From Streptomyces sp. SID8352 (lineage in GTDB: Bacteria; Actinomycetota; Actinomycetes; Streptomycetales; Streptomycetaceae), in the NCBI RefSeq assembly GCF_009862265.1, contig NZ_WWGX01000043.1, positions 338,935 through 402,934 on the forward strand: DNA of 64,000 nt. Reading direction: 5' to 3'. The notes beneath the pieces were generated by a model. The model made no database searches. It worked only from the letters and a program-made list of their open reading frames with translations, and was not told the origin of the DNA. A program made the position numbers and the translations under genes. This document shows positions 42,538-51,758 of the stretch, piece by piece (the stretch's first letter is position 1; each line of letters opens with the position of its first letter).

Positions 42538-43536
42538 TCAGTCCGTTTCCGTCCGTGTCACATGGAGCATCAGCCCGTCCTCGGGGAGGCCCGGGGAGTC
42601 CGTGGCCAGGCCGGTCGCGAGCCGCACCGCGCCGTGCAGCGGATCGCCCCCGGCGGCCGTCCGCCGTGCCCGGGGCAGGCGGCGCGACAGCTCCTTGTCG
42701 AGCGGGGCGGTGAGCGGGGCGCCCAGCTTCAGCAGCCCCCCGGTGACCGCGACCAGGGCCCCGTCCCCGGCGGGGCAGACGGCGGCGGCCGAGTCGGCCA
42801 GGTGGCCGGCCGCGGCCCGCAGGATGCCGGCGGCGACCGGGTCGCCGTCCGCGCAGGCGGCCACGTCGGGTGCGAAGGAGGCGAGCACGGCGGGGCGGTC
42901 GGTGCGCGGGTAGAGCGCGCCGGGCAGCCCCGTCACCGGCCCGAACCGCTCCCGGGCGCGGGCGAGCAGCGCGGCCGAACCGCCGTCCCGCCCGTCGTGG
43001 GCGCGGAGCGCGGCCTCCAGGCCGGCCCGCCCGATCCAGGCCCCGCCCCCGCAGTCGCCCAGCAGGTGTCCCCAGCCGTCCGCCCGCCGCCACCGGACCA
43101 GATCGGTGCCGGTGGCGATCAGTCCCGTACCGGCGGCGACCACCGCGCCCGGCCGGGGGCCGAGTGCCCCGGCGTAGGCGGTGACCGCGTCGGCGGCAAG
43201 CGCGACCACCCGGGCTCCCAGCTCCCGCGCCAGGGCGCCCGGCAGTTCGGCGCGCAGCGCGTCGCCGAGGGTGGCCATCCCGGCGGCGCCGACGGCCACC
43301 GTGGTGAGCCGTCCGGCACCGCTCCCGGCGGCCAGCGCGCGGGCCATGGGCACCACCTGCTCCAGGAAGTGCCCGGGGTCGATGCCCCGGGGGCCGGTGC
43401 GCACCGGTTCCCGGGAGGCGCGCCGCTCCAGCGGGCCGCGCCGCACGGTGCCGACGACGGCCCGCAGTCCGGAGCCGCCGGAGTCCACCGCGAGGAACCC
43501 GTCGTCCCCCGCCGCCTCCTCCGCCCTACCGGTCAC
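42538..43536 (-). CDS. BadF/BadG/NagK-type sugar kinase
   Basis: The 332-residue ASKHA-fold protein has the phosphate-1 motif FLAVDSGGSGLRAVV, an adenosine-side VVAAGTGLIATGTD and DCGGGAWIGRAGLEAALRAH. This matches N-acetylglucosamine-kinase-like members of PF01869. It probably phosphorylates an amino sugar with ATP in the cytoplasm. GTG 43536 overlaps the ung stop codon by 4 bases, so the two genes are translationally coupled. A DasR-like site lies about 2.3 kb away, upstream of the lactonase gene on the other strand. Confidence 0.88.
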   Translation of the reverse strand: MTGRAEEAAGDDGFLAVDSGGSGLRAVVGTVRRGPLERRASREPVRTGPRGIDPGHFLEQVVPMARALAAGSGAGRLTTVAVGAAGMATLGDALRAELPGALARELGARVVALAADAVTAYAGALGPRPGAVVAAGTGLIATGTDLVRWRRADGWGHLLGDCGGGAWIGRAGLEAALRAHDGRDGGSAALLARARERFGPVTGLPGALYPRTDRPAVLASFAPDVAACADGDPVAAGILRAAAGHLADSAAAVCPAGDGALVAVTGGLLKLGAPLTAPLDKELSRRLPRARRTAAGGDPLHGAVRLATGLATDSPGLPEDGLMLHVTRTETD

Positions 43537-44219
43537 GGCAGGCGCCAGTCCACCGACTGTGCGCCCTGCCGCAGCAGCAGGTCGTTGGCCCGGCTGAAGG
43601 GCCGGGAGCCGAAGAAGCCCCGGTCGGCCGACATGGGCGAGGGGTGCGCGGACTCGAGGGCGGGAAGCTCCCCGAGCAGCGGCCGCAGATTGCGCGCGTC
43701 CCGGCCCCAGAGGATGGAGACCAGGGGCTTTCCGCGCGCGGCCAGGGCGCGGATGGCCTGCTCGGTGACCTCCTCCCAGCCCTTGCCCCGGTGGGCGCCG
43801 GGCCGGCGCGGGGCGGTGGTCAGCGCCCTGTTGAGCAGCAGCACGCCCTGCCGGGTCCACGGGGTCAGGTCCCCGCCCGCGGGCTGGGGGAGCCCGAGGT
43901 CCGCGGTCAGCTCCCGGAAGATGTTGATCAGGCTGCCCGGCAGCGGCCGCACCTCGGGGGCGACGGAGAAGGAGAGCCCGACGGCGTGTCCCGGGGTGGG
44001 ATAGGGGTCCTGGCCGACGATCAGGACCCGCACGTCGTCGAAGGGCTGCTGGAAGGCCCGCAGGACGTGGGGTCCGGCCGGGAGGTAGGTGCGCCCGGCG
44101 GCGATCTCGGCGCGCAGGAAGTCGCCCATCGCGGAGATCCGCCCGGCGACCGGTTCGAGGGCCTGCGCCCAGCCCGCTTCGACGATGTCATTCAAGGGTC
44201 GTGGTGCCACGGGCGTCAC
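43533..44219 (-). CDS. ung: uracil-DNA glycosylase
   Basis: The 228-residue protein is a family-1 UDG. The water-activating motif is VGQDPYPTPGHAVGLSFS (Asp and Tyr conserved), the uracil-binding region LLLNRALTTAP retains the Asn, and the minor-groove loop is HPSPMSADRGFFGSRPFS. It removes uracil from DNA to start base-excision repair. GTG 44219 begins VTPVAPRPLND. Its 3' end overlaps the downstream sugar-kinase start, an unusual operon partner for a repair gene. Confidence 0.97.
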   Translation of the reverse strand: MTPVAPRPLNDIVEAGWAQALEPVAGRISAMGDFLRAEIAAGRTYLPAGPHVLRAFQQPFDDVRVLIVGQDPYPTPGHAVGLSFSVAPEVRPLPGSLINIFRELTADLGLPQPAGGDLTPWTRQGVLLLNRALTTAPRRPGAHRGKGWEEVTEQAIRALAARGKPLVSILWGRDARNLRPLLGELPALESAHPSPMSADRGFFGSRPFSRANDLLLRQGAQSVDWRLP

Positions 44220-44288
44220 CCTACTGCCGCGCGGGGGCCCCGGTTCAACCGGCGGTGCGGCGGCAACCCCCGGCTCCGCCCGGTCCGT

Positions 44289-45374
44289 TCACCCGACGAC
44301 CGCCGCGCGGACGCAGAGCACGTCGGGCAGGTGGGAGGCGAGGAGGCGCCAGGAGTCGCCGTCGTCGTCGGAGGCGAACAGCTCCCCGTTGCGGTTGCCG
44401 AAGTACACGCCCGCGCGCTCGGCGTCGTCGGTGCGCAGGGCGTCCCGCAGCACCGTCCCGTAGTGGTCCTCCCGGGGCAGGCCCGCCGTCAGCGGCTCCC
44501 AGCTCCGCCCGGCGTTCTCGGTGCGGTAGACCCGGCAGCGGTGCCCGGCGGGGACCCGGTCCACGTCGGCGTTGATCGGGAAGACGTAGGCGGTGCCGCC
44601 CCGGTGTGGATGGGCGGCCACGGCGAAGCCGAAGGTGGACGGCAGGCCCTCCCCGATGTCCGTCCAGTGGTCGCCCCCGTCGTCGCTGCGGTAGACCCCC
44701 CAGTGGTTCTGGAGGTACAGCCGGTCCGGGTCGGCCGCGTCCCGCGCGACCTTGTGCACGCACTGGCCGAACTCGGGGGCGGGATCGGGCAGGAACTCCG
44801 CGGAGACGCCGGAGTTGGACGGCCGCCAGCTCGCGCCACCGTCCTCGGTGCGGAAGACGCCCGCGGCGGAGACGGCGACCGTCACCGAGGCGGGGTCGCG
44901 CGGGTCGGTGAGGACGGTGTGCAGCCCCTCACCGCCGCCGCCCGGCACCCACTGGGAGCGGGTGGGGTGCTCCCACAGGGCGCGGACCAGCTCGAAGCTC
45001 TCCCCGCGGTCCTCCGAGCGGTACAGTGCGGCCGGTTCGGTCCCCGCGTACACCACGCCGGGCTCGGCCTCGGCCGGGTGGAGCTGCCACACCCGCTCCA
45101 GCGAGGCACCGGTGTCCGGGGGGAACCGCACGGCGGGCCGTCTCGGCTCCCGCCAGGTGCGGCCCAGGTCGTCGGAGTGGAACACCGACGGGCCCCAGTG
45201 CGTGCTGTCGCCCCCGGCGAGCAGCCGCGGGGTGTCCCCGCGCAGGTCGAGGGCGACCGAATAGACGGCCTGGGCGTTGAAGTGGGGACTTCCGTCGAAC
45301 TCCCAGGTGCCACCGCGTCGGCGCCCGATGAACAGGCCCTTGCGGGTGCCGACGGCGAGCAGTGTCTCGGTCAT
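44289..45374 (-). CDS. sialidase/BNR-repeat beta-propeller protein
   Basis: The 361-residue protein consists of repeated Asp-box (BNR) blades of type S-x-D-x-G-x-T/S-W: HSDDLGRTWREP, RSEDRGESFELV, RTEDGGASWRPS, RSDDGGDHWTDI, RTENAGRSWEPL and ASDDDGDSWRLL. There are six blades in the sialidase/sortilin propeller fold. There is no signal peptide, so it is likely cytoplasmic and not a classical sialidase. Actinobacterial members of this group have no assigned reaction. ATG 45374 begins MTETLLAVGTRKGLF, the standard start. Confidence 0.88.
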   Translation of the reverse strand: MTETLLAVGTRKGLFIGRRRGGTWEFDGSPHFNAQAVYSVALDLRGDTPRLLAGGDSTHWGPSVFHSDDLGRTWREPRRPAVRFPPDTGASLERVWQLHPAEAEPGVVYAGTEPAALYRSEDRGESFELVRALWEHPTRSQWVPGGGGEGLHTVLTDPRDPASVTVAVSAAGVFRTEDGGASWRPSNSGVSAEFLPDPAPEFGQCVHKVARDAADPDRLYLQNHWGVYRSDDGGDHWTDIGEGLPSTFGFAVAAHPHRGGTAYVFPINADVDRVPAGHRCRVYRTENAGRSWEPLTAGLPREDHYGTVLRDALRTDDAERAGVYFGNRNGELFASDDDGDSWRLLASHLPDVLCVRAAVVG

Positions 45375-45626
45375 GCCGATCACCTCCGGGCGTCCTTCTC
45401 GACGCCTTCGACTGGGTTGTGACGCCTTTGTCCCCGGCACCGGCCAGTCTGCCCCGGGGTGCGGGCGGTCACCTCCGGACAGGGCGTCGCCGCAGGTCAC
45501 GAGGTCGGTGTCGACCCGCGCGGCGCCCGCGCCCGCGCCTTTGCCGCGTCCCACCCGCGCGTGGCTCCCGCGCCGTTCCCGCGTGGTCCTGCGTCGCGCC
45601 ACTCCCGCGCCTCTCCCAGCCGCCCC

Positions 45627-47309
45627 TCAGCCCTCGTCCGGCAGCGCGCGCGCCAGGACGGCACCCAGGTCCGACCCGTCGGGCAGGGTGCCGAAGGCGT
45701 ACCCCCGTTCGCCGCCGAGCCGGGACGCGCAGAAGGCGTCCGCGACGGCCGGCGGCGCGTGCCGGACCAGCAGGGAGCCCTGGAGGACCAGGGCCATCAG
45801 CTCGACCAGCCGCCGGGCCCCGGTCTCCGACGCCCCGGACAGGTCCGACTCCAGCCGGGCCACGGCGGCGTCCAGCCGGGCATCGGCGCCGCGCGCCCGG
45901 GCCAGCTCCGCGAACAGGGCGTGCCGGGTGGCGGGGGAGCGGTCCAGCGCCCGCAGCACGTCGAGGGCGTTGACGTTCCCCGAGCCCTCCCAGATCGACA
46001 GCAGCGGGGCCTCCCGGTAGTGCCGGGGCATGCCCGAGTCCTCCACGTAGCCGTTGCCGCCCAGGCACTCCAGGGCCTCCGCGGTGAACGCCGGGCCCCG
46101 CTTGGTCACCCAGTACTTGCCGACGGCGGTGGCGATCCGCCGGAACGCCGCCTCCCCGGCGTCCCCGCGCACCGCGCGGTCGGCCGCGCCCGCCAGCCGC
46201 AGGGTGAGCGCGGTCGCCGCCTCCGACTCCAGCGCCAGATCGGCCAGCACGTTGCGCATCAGCGGCTGGTCGGCCAGACGGGCGCCGAACGCGCTGCGGT
46301 GCCGTGTGTGGTGGCCCGCCTCCACCAGCGTCTTGCGCATCAGCGTCGCCGAGGACATCACGCAGTCCAGCCGGGTGCAGTTGACCATCTCGATGATGGT
46401 TCTGACGCCCTCCCCCTCGGGCCCGACCAGCCAGGCGACGGTCCCGTCGAACTCCGGCTCGGAGGAGGCGTTGGAACGGTTGCCGAGCTTGTCCTTGAGC
46501 CGCTGGATGCGGAACGGGTTGCGCCCGCCGTCGGGCAGCACCCTCGGCACCAGGAAGCAGGAGAGCCCGCCGGGCGCCTGGGCCAGCACCAGGAACAGGT
46601 CGCTCATCGGCGCCGAGGTGAACCACTTGTGCCCGCGCAGCGTGTACACCCCGGGCTCGGAGGTGGGGGCGGCCGCCGTGGTGTTGGCGCGGACGTCGGA
46701 GCCGCCCTGCTTCTCGGTCATCCCCATCCCGGCCAGCAGGCCCCGCTTCTCCGTCGGGACGCGCAGCCCGGGATCGTACTCCCGGGCGGTCAGCAGCGGT
46801 TCGTAGAGCTTCGCCAGGTCCGGCTGGCGGCGCAGCGCCGGGACGGCCGCGTACGTCATCGAGACGGGGCAGCCGTGGCCCGCCTCTGTGTGACCCCAGA
46901 CCAGCCCCCCGGCGGTCCGCGCGACATGGGCGCCCGGCCGTCCGTCCGCCCAGGGGGCGCCCGCCAGGCCCTCGCCGACGGCCACCCGCATCAGACTGTG
47001 CCAGCTCGGGTGGTGGTCGACCTCGTCGACCCGGTTGCCGTACCGGTCGTGGGTGCGCAGCTCCGGCTCGTGGCGGTTGGCCAGCTCGCCCCACTCCTGC
47101 GCCTCGGCGCTGCCCGCCCGCCGTCCGAGCCGCCGCAGCGACTCCTCGGCCCAGCCCGCCCCCTCCCGCCGCACGCCCTCCAGCAGGGCCGCGTCGGCGG
47201 AGGCGTCGTAGGGGGCCAGGGGCGGGGGCTGGTTGGTGACGTCGTGCGTGGTGTGCCCTGCGGGGCGGCCGGCCGAACCCTCGTCGGAGTGCTGCGCGCG
47301 TGTCGTCAT
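45627..47309 (-). CDS. AidB-like acyl-CoA dehydrogenase
   Basis: The 560-residue protein has the long acyl-CoA dehydrogenase layout of the AidB group. It includes GMGMTEKQGGSDVRANTT (flavin-binding), YTLRGHKWFTSAPMSDLFLV, the CLGGNGYVEDSGMPRHYREA segment and the LSIWEGSGNVNALDVLRALD end of the core. A C-terminal extension after about residue 450 is typical of AidB. AidB binds DNA and is induced by alkylation in E. coli. This gene diverges from a PaaX-family regulator, which suggests a catabolic rather than repair role. Confidence 0.93.
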   Translation of the reverse strand: MTTRAQHSDEGSAGRPAGHTTHDVTNQPPPLAPYDASADAALLEGVRREGAGWAEESLRRLGRRAGSAEAQEWGELANRHEPELRTHDRYGNRVDEVDHHPSWHSLMRVAVGEGLAGAPWADGRPGAHVARTAGGLVWGHTEAGHGCPVSMTYAAVPALRRQPDLAKLYEPLLTAREYDPGLRVPTEKRGLLAGMGMTEKQGGSDVRANTTAAAPTSEPGVYTLRGHKWFTSAPMSDLFLVLAQAPGGLSCFLVPRVLPDGGRNPFRIQRLKDKLGNRSNASSEPEFDGTVAWLVGPEGEGVRTIIEMVNCTRLDCVMSSATLMRKTLVEAGHHTRHRSAFGARLADQPLMRNVLADLALESEAATALTLRLAGAADRAVRGDAGEAAFRRIATAVGKYWVTKRGPAFTAEALECLGGNGYVEDSGMPRHYREAPLLSIWEGSGNVNALDVLRALDRSPATRHALFAELARARGADARLDAAVARLESDLSGASETGARRLVELMALVLQGSLLVRHAPPAVADAFCASRLGGERGYAFGTLPDGSDLGAVLARALPDEG

Positions 47310-47366
47310 ACCACGATGTTGCGGGATTCCCGCGACCGCAGCAATAGTGCAACAGGGTGGCGGCGC

Positions 47367-47379
47367 ACGTACAGTACGT
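47367..47379. promoter_or_regulatory. palindrome overlapping the -10 of paaX-type gene
   Basis: ACGTAC-a-GTACGT is a perfect 13-base palindrome. TACAGT (47370-47375) inside it is a good -10 hexamer placed 6 bases before GTG 47382. A repressor bound here would block a leaderless start, so autoregulation by the PaaX-family protein or repression by another factor is plausible. Confidence 0.5.
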
Positions 47380-47381
47380 CC

Positions 47382-48167
47382 GTGTCCGCGCCGACGAACG
47401 ACCCCGCGCCCCGGGCCGGGGCGGCGCCGCGCCCGCTCTCCGCGCGGTCGGTGGTGCTGAGCCTGCTGCTGGGCGCGGACGCCCCGGAGCTCCCGGCCCG
47501 GGAACTGGTCCGGCTCGCCGACCGGTTCGGCGTCGGCGGCTCCACCGCGCGGGCCGCGCTCAGCCGCATGGCCTCCGCCGGTGATCTGCGCCGCACGGAG
47601 GGCGGCTACCGCCTCGGCGCGCGGCTGCTGGACCGCCAGCGGCGCCAGGACGAGGCGGTGCGCCCGCGCACCCGCGCCTGGGACGGGGACTGGGAACTGG
47701 TCGTGGTCACCGCGAGCGGACGCGGCCCCGCCGAACGCGCCGACCTGCGCGCCCGGCTCACCGCGCTGCGGCTGGCCGAACTCCGCGAGGGAGTCTGGCT
47801 GCGCCCCGCCAACCTGCGCCGCCCGCTCCCGGCCGACCTGGCGCGTGTCGCCGAGCCCGGACGCTGCCGCCCCGACCGTCCCGCGGCGGACCTGGCGGCC
47901 CTGCTGTGGCCGCTGGACGCCTGGGCGGACACCGCGCGGGAACTGCTCGGGCACGTCGGCCGGGCGGGGACCCCGGCCGGGCGCCTCGCCGCCTTCGCGG
48001 CCGTCGTGCGCCATCTGCTGGCCGACCCCGTGCTGCCCGCGCCGCTCCTGCCGGACGACTGGCCCGGACCGGCGCTGCGCGAGGCGTACACGCGCTACCG
48101 GCGGGAGCAGCCCCGGCGGCCGGGCGCCGGGGACGCCCCCGCCTCAGCCGCGCCCGCCCCCGCCTGA
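47382..48167 (+). CDS. PaaX-family transcriptional regulator
   Basis: The 261-residue protein matches PaaX: an N-terminal winged helix (SARSVVLSLLLGADAPELPA, then GVGGSTARAALSRMASAGDL with YRLGARLLDRQ), a middle Cas2-like domain (WDGDWELVVVTASGRGPAER) and a helical C-terminal part. PaaX proteins repress phenylacetate or other CoA-ligated catabolic genes and sense acyl-CoA. The divergent AidB-like dehydrogenase is its likely target. GTG 47382 fits a leaderless transcript. Confidence 0.9.
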   Translation: MSAPTNDPAPRAGAAPRPLSARSVVLSLLLGADAPELPARELVRLADRFGVGGSTARAALSRMASAGDLRRTEGGYRLGARLLDRQRRQDEAVRPRTRAWDGDWELVVVTASGRGPAERADLRARLTALRLAELREGVWLRPANLRRPLPADLARVAEPGRCRPDRPAADLAALLWPLDAWADTARELLGHVGRAGTPAGRLAAFAAVVRHLLADPVLPAPLLPDDWPGPALREAYTRYRREQPRRPGAGDAPASAAPAPA

Positions 48168-48273
48168 GCCGCGCCCGAGGGCCGGGCGGGACGGGTGGCC
48201 GCCGCTCGTCCGGTGGGGTGCCGCGCGCGTGTTCCGTTCGTATGGAATGTGATCATGCGGTTACGTTGCGTGT

Positions 48274-48849
48274 GTGCTCGAAACATCCTTCGTTCATCGT
48301 TCCCTCGGGCTGTCCGACCGCTGCCCGGACGAGTGCGAGCTGTCCGTGCGGCACACCTGGACCGTGCGCGGGGGCGGTGCCGCCGTCTCCTGGTTCGACG
48401 TCCGCCTCGCGTTCGCCGACGGCGCCGTGGTCGAGACCCTCGCCGTGCTCTCGCCGCACGGCGTCCGCGTCGAGGACGTGCGCGCCGAACCGGCGCTGTC
48501 CCTGGACGACCTCGCGGTGCTCGGGCAGTGGCTGGAGGGCCCGCTCCTCGACGCCTGCGTGCCCGCCGCCGCGGGCTGCGCGGCGCCCCGCCGGGCGCGG
48601 CCGGAGTGGCCGCGCGGCCGGGAGGGGTGCCGGCTGGCGGCACGGGAGTACCGCGCTGCCCAGGAGGCGGGCGCCGATCCGGTGCTCGCCGTGATGGGCG
48701 CGACCGGGCACAGCCGCCGGGACTCCCTCCGGCTGATCGGCCGGGCGCGCGACGAGGGGTTTCTGGCCCCGCGCCGGGCCCGGCGCGCTTCCCCCGCCGC
48801 GCCGCGTGCCCCGCGGCCGGACCCGCGGGACGGGCCCTACACCGGCTGA
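48274..48849 (+). CDS. DUF6214-family protein
   Basis: The 191-residue protein has the conserved DUF6214 core: SWFDVRLAFADGAVVETLAV, the VRVEDVRAEPALSLDDLAVL segment, and ARPEWPRGREGCRLAAREYR followed by GHSRRDSLRLIGRARDEGFL. The last part looks like a helix-turn-helix, so DNA binding is possible. TACGTT (48262-48267) lies 6 bases before GTG 48274, consistent with leaderless expression. Its 3' end overlaps the convergent TetR gene by 13 bases. Confidence 0.85.
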   Translation: MLETSFVHRSLGLSDRCPDECELSVRHTWTVRGGGAAVSWFDVRLAFADGAVVETLAVLSPHGVRVEDVRAEPALSLDDLAVLGQWLEGPLLDACVPAAAGCAAPRRARPEWPRGREGCRLAAREYRAAQEAGADPVLAVMGATGHSRRDSLRLIGRARDEGFLAPRRARRASPAAPRAPRPDPRDGPYTG

Positions 48850-49556
48850 TCCGGCCCGCCCCGGGCGTCCTGCGCCGGGACGACCGGGGCCGGGCCCGAG
48901 GACTCGGCCCCCGTCGCGAAGAACCGCGAAACATCCGCGCCGCCCCCCGTGTCCGGGGCCTCGGAACCCGGCGGGACCCCCAGCTCCCACGCCAGCCGGT
49001 AGCGCTTGAACAACTCGGCGCGCAACTGCGGCACGGGCATCGGCACCCCCGGCACCAGCGCCGCGAAGACGGCGCCCATCAGCAGGGCCCGCAGCATGGG
49101 GTAGTCCCGGTCCACGTCCTGCGAGCCGTGCCGGACCACGGTGTCGCGGAGCAGCTCGGCCAGCCGCCGCTGCTCCGGGCAGATCACGAACCCCTCGGCC
49201 TGCAGCAGCCCCGCCATGTGGTGGCGCATCAGCACCGGCCGGTCCCGCGCCAGGCCCAGCAGGGCGTCGATGGCGCGCGCCATCCGCTCGGGCCCCTCGT
49301 CGGTGCGCGGCTCGCGCTCCAGGGCCTCCTCCAGGGTGCGGTGCATCAGCCGGTGCACGGCGGACTGCACCAACTGCCGCTTGCCCGGGAAGTAGTACGA
49401 GACCAGACCGCGTGCCGAGCCCGCCCGGTCCGCGATCGCGCCGAGCGTGGTCGCCTCGTACCCGTGCTCGTGCACCAGTTCCACGGCGGCCTGCAACAGG
49501 CGCTCCTTGGAGCGTCTTCGCAATTCTTCATTGACCGAGGCGCTGCGCGGGGACAT
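48837..49556 (-). CDS. TetR-family transcriptional regulator
   Basis: The 239-residue protein starts with a TetR helix-turn-helix (about 15-60: LVHEHGYEATTLGAIADRAG, SARGLVSYYFPGKRQLV) followed by a helical ligand domain. The tail after about residue 210 is Pro/Gly-rich. AGGAG stands 6 bases before ATG 49556. A near-perfect 9-bp inverted repeat overlaps its own promoter, so it is autoregulated. No obvious co-regulated gene is adjacent: PAP2 lies upstream on the same strand, about 295 bases away. Confidence 0.92.
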   Translation of the reverse strand: MSPRSASVNEELRRRSKERLLQAAVELVHEHGYEATTLGAIADRAGSARGLVSYYFPGKRQLVQSAVHRLMHRTLEEALEREPRTDEGPERMARAIDALLGLARDRPVLMRHHMAGLLQAEGFVICPEQRRLAELLRDTVVRHGSQDVDRDYPMLRALLMGAVFAALVPGVPMPVPQLRAELFKRYRLAWELGVPPGSEAPDTGGGADVSRFFATGAESSGPAPVVPAQDARGGPDQPV

Positions 49557-49571
49557 CCTGTAACTCCTGCG

Positions 49572-49595
49572 TTGACTGGCTGCCAGCCAACTATA
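49572..49595. promoter_or_regulatory. TetR operator overlapping a -10 element
   Basis: TTGACTGGC (49572-49580) and GCCAGCCAA (49582-49590) form an inverted repeat with one mismatch around a single central base. The minus-strand hexamer TATAGT (49595-49590) immediately precedes it in the direction of transcription and is a good -10. Bound repressor would cover the transcription start of the TetR gene. Confidence 0.75.
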
Positions 49596-49851
49596 CTCAG
49601 CGCAGCAGGGGCCGCCCCCTTTCCACATGCGGCCCGGCTGCCGCCTGTCTCGGGCGACACGGGGGATCGTCCGAGACGGGCGGCGTGTTCGACGGCCGCT
49701 CCGCACCGCGACCGACGGTGCGGAGCCCGCACCCCATGGCGGGCGGTCACGGGGCAGTGGGCCCGGTGGGTCGCCCGTCCCCACGGGACCGCGGAGCGCG
49801 CCCGTGGGAGGTCTCCGGAAGACCGGTCGGCGGGTCGGCCGGTCCCGTGTC

Positions 49852-50559
49852 TCAACGGGCCCTGGCGGGCCGCCGGTCCCAGGGCCGCCACCGCCGGTGG
49901 GCGAGCACGGCGAGGGCCGCCACCAGGGCGCCCAGCAGCCAGCCCCCGACGACATCGGTGGTCCAGTGCACGCCCAGCCACACCCGGGTGAAGCCGACGC
50001 CCGCCACGGAGAGCGCCGCGAGGACGACGGCGGTCCGCCGCACCCCCCGGGACGCCCCGTGGCGGTACAGCAGCCACACCAGCAGGAGACAGACGAACGC
50101 GGCGGTCATGGCGTGCCCCGACGGGAAGGCCGCGTAGCGCGCGGAGTCCACGGGAACGGCCCAGACGGGCCGGGGGCGGTCCACCGCCGCCTTGAGCCCC
50201 TGCTGTGCCGCGGCACCCAGCAGACAGGTCGCCGCCAGCCACCCGGCCGTCCACCGGTCCCGGCGCCGCGCCCACAGCCAGACCACCGCCACCGCGCTCA
50301 GCAGCCGCATCGTCCACGGGTCCCACACCCAGTCGGTCAGGACGCGCAGGAGATGCGTGACGCCGGGCTCGGCGAGCGCCCAGCGGTGCGTGGTGTCCGC
50401 GACGGTCCGGTCGAAGCGGACCAGCGGACCCCACTCGACGACGACCGCGAGGGTCAGCAGGGCGGAGCACAGCACGAGGACCCGGACGGCGCGGACCGCC
50501 CCCCGGGACTCCGGCGGCGTGGAGGGACGGGGCGGGGAGGCGGTGCACGGGGAGGGCAT
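49852..50559 (-). CDS. PAP2-superfamily membrane phosphatase
   Basis: The 235-residue protein has five or six transmembrane helices and the three PAP2 signatures: KAAVDRPRP, PSGH and the final TRVWLGVHWTTD. These enzymes remove phosphate from lipid or undecaprenyl phosphates on the outer face. Start at 50559. Single gene followed upstream by about 260 gene-free bases. Confidence 0.93.
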   Translation of the reverse strand: MPSPCTASPPRPSTPPESRGAVRAVRVLVLCSALLTLAVVVEWGPLVRFDRTVADTTHRWALAEPGVTHLLRVLTDWVWDPWTMRLLSAVAVVWLWARRRDRWTAGWLAATCLLGAAAQQGLKAAVDRPRPVWAVPVDSARYAAFPSGHAMTAAFVCLLLVWLLYRHGASRGVRRTAVVLAALSVAGVGFTRVWLGVHWTTDVVGGWLLGALVAALAVLAHRRWRPWDRRPARAR

Positions 50560-50822
50560 GCCGCGATCCTCCCCGACGGCCGGTCCACGGGGCCACTCCC
50601 TCGGCGACCGCCCCGCGCGCGAGGTGCGCCGGGGCGCGGGGGTGGTGGCGTAGGGGCGCGCGGCGCGGAGGCGTGGCGCGGGGTGCGGGCCGTCGCGGCG
50701 GGGTGGGCCGACGGGCGGGGACGGTCGGTTCGGCGGGCGGCCGGGCCGGGGAGCGCGCGGATGCGGGTGCGGCGGGGCGTCGGGCGGTGCGGGTGGGCGC
50801 TGTCTTCCGGCGCCCGTCGGGG

Positions 50823-51758
50823 TCAGCGCAGGGCGTGCAGGCCCGGGACGAAGGCCAGGAGCACCGGCACCACCGGGACCAGTGCCGCCGCGGCCGTCAG
50901 ACGCAGCCGTCGCGCGGCGGGCAGCCGGTCCGGCGCGGTCAGCAGCCGGTCCACCCGCTGCGGGACCTGGGCGCGGTCGGTCGGGGCGGGGCGGAACACG
51001 CCCCGGTCCTCGTTGAGTTCGACCAGAGCCAGAGCGGTCGTCAGACGGCCGTGACGGCGGGAGGCGACGTCGTCGGCGGCCAACTCGACCAGCCGGTGCA
51101 TCTCGTCGCGGAACGCGGCGAACACCGGAACCCGCGGGAAGCCGTCCGCCAGCGCCGACGCGCAGTGCAGCAGCCAGTCGTGCCGTGCCCGCGCGTGCCC
51201 CCGCTCATGGGCGAGGACCGCGTCCAACCGCCGGCCCCTCAGGCGGTGCAACGCGGCCGTGGTGACGACCAGTCGCGAGGGAGTGCCCGGAAGCCACCAG
51301 GCGTCCGGCCGCTCGCCCTCCAGGACCACGAGCCGGTCGGTGCCGGGGACCTCGCCGGGGAGCAGCGGCGCCCGCTCGCGCAGACCGGCCCGCCGCGCCC
51401 GGCGCCGGGCGCCGGCCCGCACGACCTCCCGGGCCAGCATCGCCGCGCTCCAGAGCCCGCCGCAGGCCAGCACCACGGCGGTCACGGCCGCCCAGGGGCC
51501 GGCGGTGCCCAGCGCGTACGCCTCCACCACCGAGCGAGGAGCCGTCGCGAAGACCCGGCCGCCCACCGCGTGCCAGGCCGCCGCCGCGCTGAGCGTCATC
51601 GACAGGACGCAGCACATGAGGACGGCCGCCACCACGCACTGCCACACCCACAGCGCGACCACCGGTTCCCGGTCCGGCCAGTCGGCCCGGGCGAGCAGTC
51701 GGGGAGCGGCGACGGCGGTCAGGGCACCGAGCAGCAGCAGAGCCGCGGGGAGCAACAT
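50823..51758 (-). CDS. M56-family membrane metallopeptidase (BlaR1/HtpX-like)
   Basis: The 311-residue protein has N-terminal transmembrane helices (about 2-18, 35-60, 85-110), a cytosolic protease domain with the zinc motif HERGH (in VLAHERGHARARHD) and a downstream Glu (ELAADDVASR), and a last helix near the C-terminus. M56 proteins usually act with a BlaI/MecI repressor. None is encoded next to it here, which is unusual; its neighbour on the same strand is DUF5134. It may regulate a distant repressor or process another membrane protein. Confidence 0.9.
   Translation of the reverse strand: MLLPAALLLLGALTAVAAPRLLARADWPDREPVVALWVWQCVVAAVLMCCVLSMTLSAAAAWHAVGGRVFATAPRSVVEAYALGTAGPWAAVTAVVLACGGLWSAAMLAREVVRAGARRRARRAGLRERAPLLPGEVPGTDRLVVLEGERPDAWWLPGTPSRLVVTTAALHRLRGRRLDAVLAHERGHARARHDWLLHCASALADGFPRVPVFAAFRDEMHRLVELAADDVASRRHGRLTTALALVELNEDRGVFRPAPTDRAQVPQRVDRLLTAPDRLPAARRLRLTAAAALVPVVPVLLAFVPGLHALR

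Noticed and set aside
45627..47309. Dehydrogenase as a DNA-repair AidB acting with ung
   Set aside because: The genes are not in one operon, and the PaaX-family neighbour points to catabolic regulation.
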